Origin: Bacteroidales bacterium
Lineage (GTDB): Bacteria > Bacteroidota > Bacteroidia > Bacteroidales > UBA3824
NCBI GenBank assembly: GCA_016287995.1
Contig: JAEEXW010000200.1
Span: forward strand, 1-5,986
Direction of reading: 5' to 3'
Length of the DNA stretch: 5,986 nucleotides
Shown here piece after piece: positions 1-3,739 of the stretch. The translations under genes and the position numbers were made by a program. Within the stretch, counting starts at the first letter, position 1. Every line of letters starts with the position of its first letter. A model generated the notes under the pieces. That model was not told the origin of the DNA. It saw only the letters and a list, made by a program, of their open reading frames with translations, and ran no database searches.

Positions 1-537
1 GACGGCGCTGTACGTCGCAAGGAAGACAACCGCGGGATTATGGACGACAGTATCGGAAGAGGCACAACGTTAAGGGAAGGCATTTTCAAGATTCTTGACC
101 GTCTGAACCCGAAAAAAATCGTTATGGTGTCGAGTTCGCCGCAAATCCGCTATCCTGACTATTACGGAATTGACATGTCGCGGATTGGAGAGTTGTGCGC
201 TTTCAGGGCGGCGTTTGCACTGCTCAAAGACCGGGGCATGGAAGATTTGATAAAAGAGGTCTACACTCTTTTCAGACATTTTCCCACAACCGAAAACCAT
301 GTCAAAATGATTTACGCACCATTTACTACGGAAGAAATCAACTGCAAAATCGTTGAAATGCTGCGTCCGGAAGGCATGGAAACGCCCGTTGAACTTGTTT
401 TTCAGAGTATTGACGGCTTGCACACGGCTTGTCCGAACCACCCCGGCGACTGGTATTTTACAGGAGACTACCCGACCAAAGGCGGAATCAAAATGGTAAA
501 TCAGGCTTTCGTAAATTACATGGAAAAACAGGGATAA
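1..537 (+). CDS. purF: Amidophosphoribosyltransferase (PurF-like), C-terminal 178 residues, 5' end outside window
   Basis: The enzyme family makes 5-phosphoribosylamine from PRPP and glutamine, the first step of cytosolic purine synthesis. The reading frame is open from base 1, so only the phosphoribosyltransferase part is seen; the N-terminal glutamine amidotransferase domain lies upstream. Visible landmarks are the PRPP-binding motif MDDSIGRGTT (residues 14-23 of the fragment), the following KKIVMVSSSPQIRYPDYYGID segment, and a C-terminus with GDWYFTGDYPTKGG. From memory, that tail resembles the longer (about 620-residue) PurF form of Bacteroidota. The PRPP motif is odd: the usual DDSIVRGTT reads DDSIGRGTT, and the two hydrophobic residues normally preceding it are Arg-Gly. 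This may be sequence error (see findings) or an inactive paralogue. A hairpin follows the stop codon, so the gene probably ends its transcription unit. The family is secure; which of the PurF paralogues it is remains less certain. Confidence 0.88.
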   Translation, partial: DGAVRRKEDNRGIMDDSIGRGTTLREGIFKILDRLNPKKIVMVSSSPQIRYPDYYGIDMSRIGELCAFRAAFALLKDRGMEDLIKEVYTLFRHFPTTENHVKMIYAPFTTEEINCKIVEMLRPEGMETPVELVFQSIDGLHTACPNHPGDWYFTGDYPTKGGIKMVNQAFVNYMEKQG

Positions 538-547
538 AATATAACTC

Positions 548-587
548 AACCCTCGCAATACGGTTTTATGTGCGTTTTGCGGGGGTT
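548..587 (+). terminator. Hairpin terminator after the purF-like gene
   Basis: Eleven bases AACCCTCGCAA (548-558) pair with TTGCGGGGGTT (577-587), with a single T-G wobble. The 18-base loop can form three further inner pairs (560-562 with 573-575). It starts 10 bases after the stop codon. The run of T is not directly adjacent: ATAATTCT follows, and a seven-T run comes at 605-611. Intrinsic termination is therefore likely but not textbook. Confidence 0.6.
570..587 (-). repeat. Left member of an inverted repeat pair flanking the toxin-antitoxin cassette
   Basis: Read on the - strand this is AACCCCCGC followed directly by AAAACGCAC. The same two 9-base words occur in the same order on the + strand at 1361-1369 and 1384-1392, where 14 bases separate them. 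A third word, TAAAACCG, occurs at 561-568 (- strand) and 1342-1349 (+ strand), though in a different order relative to the others. The overlap with the purF hairpin means part of the likeness could come from GC-rich terminator stems alone. Confidence 0.4.
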
Positions 588-612
588 ATAATTCTATCAT
601 GTGCTTTTTTTA

Positions 613-644
613 CTTGTGTTTGTGATATTTTTGTGTTAACTTTG
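613..644 (+). promoter_or_regulatory. Bacteroidota-type promoter of the toxin-antitoxin operon
   Basis: The -7 box TAACTTTG (637-644) matches the Bacteroidota consensus TAnnTTTG exactly. A TTG (614-616) lies 20 bases upstream, at the right place for the -33 element. Transcription should begin near 650, giving a leader of about 20 bases before the antitoxin start at 672. The leader is A/T-rich without a Shine-Dalgarno sequence, as is usual in this phylum. Antitoxins commonly repress their own promoter, but no clear operator palindrome is visible here. Confidence 0.7.
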
Positions 645-671
645 CAGAAAACTTTTTAAAACGTTAATCAA

Positions 672-965
672 ATGAGTACAAAAGCATTAATAGGTCTCCG
701 TGATTATCTTTGCGACTCGCTGTCCCTTGCCAATATGCTGTGGTTAAGCAAACAATTGGCGGATTATGTGCAGCAGCAAGAAGCGGAAAAGTTGCCGCCG
801 CCGTTGAAACAGTACACTATGGCCGAAATAAACGCTATGCTTGACGAAGCGGAACGTCAGGCTAAGGCAGGGGAATCAGTTTCAAATGAGGAAGTTATGC
901 ACTGGATTGAAAAAGAACTTGCCGGAGACGAAAAGGAATTGTTAGAAATGACGATAGCCGTATGA
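672..965 (+). CDS. Putative antitoxin of a type II toxin-antitoxin pair (97 aa)
   Basis: A small acidic protein encoded directly upstream of a RelE/ParE-type toxin, so it is most likely the antitoxin that binds and neutralises it in the cytoplasm. The N-terminal part (about 1-37, with RDYLCDSLSLANMLWLSKQL) is predicted helical. A proline-rich linker (about 42-45) leads to YTMAEINAMLDEAERQAKAG (48-67) and an acidic helical tail. The YTMEEINAMLDEAE-like segment is one I recognise from short Bacteroidota proteins paired with RelE/ParE toxins; the N-terminal half resembles no named DNA-binding fold that I can identify. The last four bases (962-965, ATGA) overlap the toxin start, so the two are translationally coupled. 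The ATG at 672 fits the promoter position. Function rests mainly on context and the shared segment. Confidence 0.78.
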   Translation: MSTKALIGLRDYLCDSLSLANMLWLSKQLADYVQQQEAEKLPPPLKQYTMAEINAMLDEAERQAKAGESVSNEEVMHWIEKELAGDEKELLEMTIAV

Positions 966-1273
966 TACTTAGTTGGGAAAAAATAGCAGTAAAGCAATTA
1001 AAGGAAGTTGCCGGATATATCGAAAATAATTTCGGCAAAAAGCGGAAAAACGTATTCCTTAGTGATGTTGCTCACGCCATAGGATTATTGGAATCCAATC
1101 CGTATATGGGTGCGTTAGACCCGTTGTTGTCGGGACGTGCTAAATCTTACAGAAGCATTATCATTAACAGACTTGATAAAATGGTCTATTACATTGACGG
1201 AGATATTGTTCATATCGCTGCCTTTTGGGACTGCCGCCGCGAACCGTTTGGACAAGCACGACATTTGAAATAG
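962..1273 (+). CDS. RelE/ParE-superfamily toxin (103 aa)
   Basis: A compact protein of the length usual for RelE/ParE toxins (about 90-105 residues). The N-terminal pair of helices is seen in SWEKIAVKQLKEVAGYIENNF (4-24) and the segment around 30-45. The C-terminal sheet follows: YRSIIINRLDKMVYYIDGD (63-81), then VHIAAFWDCRREP (83-95), which matches the ParE-type ending in which a hydrophobic strand leads to a W-D-x-R-R-x-P motif. Members either cleave mRNA on the ribosome (RelE) or poison DNA gyrase (ParE); the W-D-x-R-R ending leans towards ParE-like, but the target cannot be decided from sequence. No frameshift or truncation is seen, so the module may be functional. The ATG overlaps the antitoxin stop by four bases, the classic antitoxin-first arrangement. 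Confidence 0.88.
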   Translation: MILSWEKIAVKQLKEVAGYIENNFGKKRKNVFLSDVAHAIGLLESNPYMGALDPLLSGRAKSYRSIIINRLDKMVYYIDGDIVHIAAFWDCRREPFGQARHLK

Positions 1274-1327
1274 ATAAATGGGATAAGTTCAAAATTGTCA
1301 ACAAAAGCCGCAGAGCGGCGATAGAAG

Positions 1328-1373
1328 TTAGGCGGGGCGTGTAAAACCGCAAGGTTTTAAAACCCCCGCTTAA
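1328..1373 (+). terminator. Compound hairpin, probable terminator of the toxin-antitoxin operon
   Basis: An outer stem pairs TTAGGCGGGG (1328-1337) with CCCCGCTTAA (1364-1373), including one G-T wobble. An inner stem pairs TAAAACC (1342-1348) with GGTTTTA (1353-1359) and is capped by a GCAA tetraloop, an especially stable loop. A four-by-four internal loop separates the stems. The bases after it (TTTATAC) are A/T-rich but contain no true T-run. It may terminate transcription, protect the 3' end, or be a REP-like palindromic repeat. The structure itself is clear; its role is inferred. Confidence 0.5.
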
Positions 1374-1392
1374 TTTATACGCAAAAACGCAC
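1361..1392 (+). repeat. Right member of an inverted repeat pair flanking the toxin-antitoxin cassette
   Basis: It contains AACCCCCGC (1361-1369) and AAAACGCAC (1384-1392), the two words found joined on the - strand at 570-587. A nearby partial terminal symmetry also exists: TTAGGCG at 1328-1334 against CGC-A-CCTAA at 1388-1396, with one bulged base. This gives the stretch 1328-1396 the look of a small palindromic element. Confidence 0.4.
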
Positions 1393-1512
1393 CTAATCAT
1401 TACACCTTTTCTTACTACCTAATAATCAATCTGTTGTAAAAAACAATAAAAAAAAGTCCAATAAAATTAAAATTTTCTTACATAAAATATGCCGAAATTC
1501 TTTTTTTTAGTT

Positions 1513-1520
1513 TATTTTTG
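1513..1520 (+). promoter_or_regulatory. Probable -7 box of the rpoN promoter
   Basis: TATTTTTG matches the Bacteroidota -7 consensus TAnnTTTG. No TTG lies at the expected 19-21 bases upstream, so the -33 element is missing or weak. Transcription would start near 1526, leaving a leader of only about 14 bases before the ATG at 1540. The box lies downstream of the alternative ATG at 1489, which argues against that earlier start. Confidence 0.5.
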
Positions 1521-1521
1521 C

Positions 1522-1534
1522 AACAAATTTTGTT
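1522..1534. promoter_or_regulatory. Perfect 6+1+6 palindrome between the rpoN -7 box and start codon
   Basis: AACAAA-T-TTTGTT is an exact inverted repeat around a single central base. It sits where transcription should begin and ends five bases before the start codon. It could be an operator for a repressor or a chance product of A/T-rich sequence. No regulator can be named. Confidence 0.3.
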
Positions 1535-1539
1535 TTACT

Positions 1540-3093
1540 ATGCTTAACCTAACTCAAAGTCTGAAGCAGATACAGAAATTATCGCCTCAGCAGATTCAAC
1601 TCATAAAATTGTTGGAAATTCCGACAATTCAATTAGAACAGCGCATCAAGCGGGAAATCGAAGAGAATCCCGTCTTGGAAGAAGGCGGCAGCGAAGATGA
1701 AGATCGCGACCGTCAGGAGGAGGATTTTGACCAAAACCGTCAAAACGAAGACTCTTACGAAGAAGATTACAGCGAAAACAACAAAGAAATCGAAGATACC
1801 GAAGATTATATTCAGGATAGTTATCAGGAAGACAAACTTTCAGGCGAATACGCGCCCGATGATTATTACGATGACGACGAAACCCCGAATTATAGACTTT
1901 CTGCCAACAATTATTCCGACGATGACGACAGAAAAAACGAAATTCCTTACACTCAGGCTGTTTCGTTGCACGAGACGCTTTTGTCGCAACTCGGGCTCGG
2001 CGTTATGAACGAAAGAGAACAACTTTTGGCTGAATACATCATCGGAAACATCGACGACGACGGTTATTTAAGAAGGGATTTAGAATCAATTTCAGACGAC
2101 ATCGCTTTTTCGGCAAACCTCGAAACAAACGAAAAAGAACTCCAAAAACTGCTTACAATAATTCAAGAGTTTGACCCCGCAGGAGTAGGCGCAAGAGACA
2201 TTCAGGAATGTCTTAAAATTCAGATTCTTAGAAAATACAGAAACGGTTTAGGCGACAAAAACGTCCTAAAAACCGCTTACAAAATTCTACACGACTATTT
2301 CCCCGAATTTACCAAAAAACATTACGAAAAAATCATCGGAAAAATAGACGCTAACGAAAAAACTATGAAGGCGGCTATTGAGGAAATAACGCACCTTAAT
2401 CCAAAACCCGGCAGCATTTACGGCAACCTTTTGGCTAAAAATTCGCAGCATATAATCCCCGATTTTATACTCGAAGACAACGAAGGTGAACTAATTCTGC
2501 ACTTAAACTCCAAAAACGTCCCCGAACTCCGCCTCAACAAAACATATTCCGACATGATAGAAAATATGTCGAAAAAGACAGCAAGTCAAAAAGAAAAGGA
2601 AACACTACTTTTTGTAAAGCAGAAATTAGATTCAGCAAAATGGTTTATCGAAGCAATACGTCAAAGGCAGAATACGCTAATGGAGACTATGCAAGCGATA
2701 ATCACGTTTCAGCATGAGTATTTTCAAGAAGGCGACGAGACAAAACTCAAACCCATGATTCTTAAAGACATAGCCGAAAAAACAGGTTTTGACATTTCAA
2801 CGATTTCAAGGGTTGCTAACTCGAAATACATTCAAACGCATTTCGGAATTTTCCCCTTAAAATTTTTCTTCTCCGAAGGTATGCAAACAGATACCGGCGA
2901 AGAAGTGTCAACAAGGGAAATCAAAAAAATCCTCAAAGAATGTATCGATAAGGAATCAAAACAAAGACCTCTGACCGATGAAAAACTCGCGCAGATTTTG
3001 CAGCAACGCGGCTATCAGATAGCCCGCAGAACGGTTGCAAAATACCGCGAACAGATGAACATTCTCGTTGCAAGGCTCAGAAAAAAACTATGA
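1540..3093 (+). CDS. rpoN: RNA polymerase sigma-54 factor RpoN (517 aa)
   Basis: Sigma-54 directs core RNA polymerase to -24/-12 promoters and needs an ATP-driven enhancer-binding activator to open DNA. The protein has the full family layout: activator-interacting region I (1-48, glutamine- and leucine-rich, QSLKQIQKLSPQQIQLIKLL, ending EENPVLEEG); a long acidic region II (about 50-134, with 34 Asp/Glu among residues 51-130); the core-binding part with FDPAGVGARD (211-220) and LNPKPG (286-291); a helix-turn-helix (about 408-430, DIAEKTGFDISTISRVANSKY); and the RpoN box ARRTVAKYRE (495-504), intact for -24 recognition. I chose ATG 1540 over the in-frame ATG 1489: family members begin with the glutamine-rich helix, and the earlier start adds a 17-residue Phe-rich stretch that reads through the promoter. 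The stop overlaps the start of the next gene by four bases. No enhancer-binding partner lies in the window. Confidence 0.97.
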   Translation: MLNLTQSLKQIQKLSPQQIQLIKLLEIPTIQLEQRIKREIEENPVLEEGGSEDEDRDRQEEDFDQNRQNEDSYEEDYSENNKEIEDTEDYIQDSYQEDKLSGEYAPDDYYDDDETPNYRLSANNYSDDDDRKNEIPYTQAVSLHETLLSQLGLGVMNEREQLLAEYIIGNIDDDGYLRRDLESISDDIAFSANLETNEKELQKLLTIIQEFDPAGVGARDIQECLKIQILRKYRNGLGDKNVLKTAYKILHDYFPEFTKKHYEKIIGKIDANEKTMKAAIEEITHLNPKPGSIYGNLLAKNSQHIIPDFILEDNEGELILHLNSKNVPELRLNKTYSDMIENMSKKTASQKEKETLLFVKQKLDSAKWFIEAIRQRQNTLMETMQAIITFQHEYFQEGDETKLKPMILKDIAEKTGFDISTISRVANSKYIQTHFGIFPLKFFFSEGMQTDTGEEVSTREIKKILKECIDKESKQRPLTDEKLAQILQQRGYQIARRTVAKYREQMNILVARLRKKL

Positions 3094-3680
3094 AACTGCT
3101 GATTCACCCGCTCATAATTCCATTTTATGCATTTTGCCTGATGTATGAGTTGGAAAGGCAAACGTATGCGCCGGATTTGACGGCAGCGGTTTATATGTCT
3201 CTATTTATTTTTACGGTTTTCGTAATATTTCCGTATGTTAGTAAATTTCAATTCTCGGCTAAAAAAGCCGATGCGCTTTGGGACACTGACGCGGACATTA
3301 GAACGAGAATTCAGTATGCCTGCATACTTACAGGCGGCTACTTAGCGGCATCGTATATGCTTGAAAGCATAGAATTTTTCAACACGATGGGAGCAGAAAA
3401 TATTTTTACGGTTTTTATCCTTCCGCTCTGGCTGAACGTTTTTTCCGCAAAAGATAATTACGCCGCCTCCCTTTTTTCAGGCTCGCTTTCGGGGCTTATT
3501 CCCGTAATTGGCTACAAAGCCGGAACGGACACTTTTTGGCCTTTTGTAATTTCTCTTTTAATTTTCTCTCTCAGCACAATGTACCGCATTGACAAGGAAA
3601 AAGCAAAATTTTCTCACTCTATTTACGGCTTTTTCATAGGTGCAACTCAGGCTGCCGCAATATTTTTGCTGTTAAAATAA
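3090..3680 (+). CDS. Small polytopic inner-membrane protein, possibly a degenerate PAP2-type protein (196 aa)
   Basis: The product is very hydrophobic, with six or seven likely membrane segments (about 3-20, 32-52, 74-92, 102-118, 126-142, 147-165, 177-195), and has no cleavable signal peptide. Its start (IHPLIIPFY, 5-13), the motif LNVFSAKDNYAASLFSGSLSG (115-135) and the end (MYRIDKEKAKFSHSIYGFFIG, 164-184) line up loosely with Bacteroidota PAP2-like membrane phosphatases, which have HPLL-P-Y, N-x-x-K-x-S-x-H and R-x-x-x-x-x-H-s-x-x-Q-x-x-x-G at the same places. Here the K-x-S-x-H position has no histidine, so phosphatase activity is doubtful. This is inference from pattern, not a secure family call. 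The ATG overlaps the rpoN stop (ATGA), indicating translational coupling and a shared transcript. No promoter of its own is visible. The true function is unknown. Confidence 0.8.
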   Translation: MKLLIHPLIIPFYAFCLMYELERQTYAPDLTAAVYMSLFIFTVFVIFPYVSKFQFSAKKADALWDTDADIRTRIQYACILTGGYLAASYMLESIEFFNTMGAENIFTVFILPLWLNVFSAKDNYAASLFSGSLSGLIPVIGYKAGTDTFWPFVISLLIFSLSTMYRIDKEKAKFSHSIYGFFIGATQAAAIFLLLK

Positions 3681-3696
3681 AAAATCATTATCTTTG
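3665..3696 (+). promoter_or_regulatory. Bacteroidota-type promoter of the M16 peptidase gene
   Basis: TTTG (3665-3668), a 20-base spacer and TATCTTTG (3689-3696) match both elements of the phylum's vegetative promoter (TTTG and TAnnTTTG) at the ideal spacing. The -33 element lies inside the last codons of the upstream membrane-protein gene. Transcription should start near 3702, giving a leader of about 38 bases that is A-rich just before the ATG at 3740. The peptidase is thus expressed independently of rpoN. Confidence 0.83.
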
Positions 3697-3739
3697 CAGC
3701 CGTAACATAATTTGTCATACAAAAAGAAACACACAAAAG

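Larger units (their letters stand above)
1274..1539. other. Gene-poor spacer between the toxin gene and rpoN
   Basis: No convincing coding region is present on either strand. From left to right it holds a small GCCGC-AGA-GCGGC hairpin (1307-1319), a strong compound hairpin (1328-1373), a very A/T-rich stretch (about 1430-1490) with A-tracts, and the presumed rpoN promoter and leader (1513-1539). The A-rich stretch could act as a promoter-stimulating region, but that is inference from composition only. Confidence 0.6.

Noticed and set aside
70..558. Long open frame of 162 codons on the - strand opposite the purF-like gene
   Set aside because: It mirrors the real + strand coding frame, has no recognisable domain or promoter, and the + strand product is a clear family member.
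429..659. A 76-codon + strand frame starting inside the purF-like gene and crossing its terminator
   Set aside because: It is out of frame with the true gene, resembles no known protein, and runs through the hairpin and the toxin-antitoxin promoter.
1614..1941. The acidic low-complexity stretch of RpoN as an unusual insertion
   Set aside because: Bacteroidota sigma-54 factors commonly carry a long acidic region II; it is in frame and flanked by intact conserved regions.
1697..2008. A 103-codon + strand frame rich in Lys, Thr and Ile inside rpoN
   Set aside because: It is a frame shadow of the repetitive acidic GAA/GAC codons of sigma-54 region II. Its composition follows from that bias.
1840..2022. 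A 60-codon - strand frame inside rpoN rich in Val and Ile
   Set aside because: It is the complement of the Asp-rich codons; there is no start context or homology.
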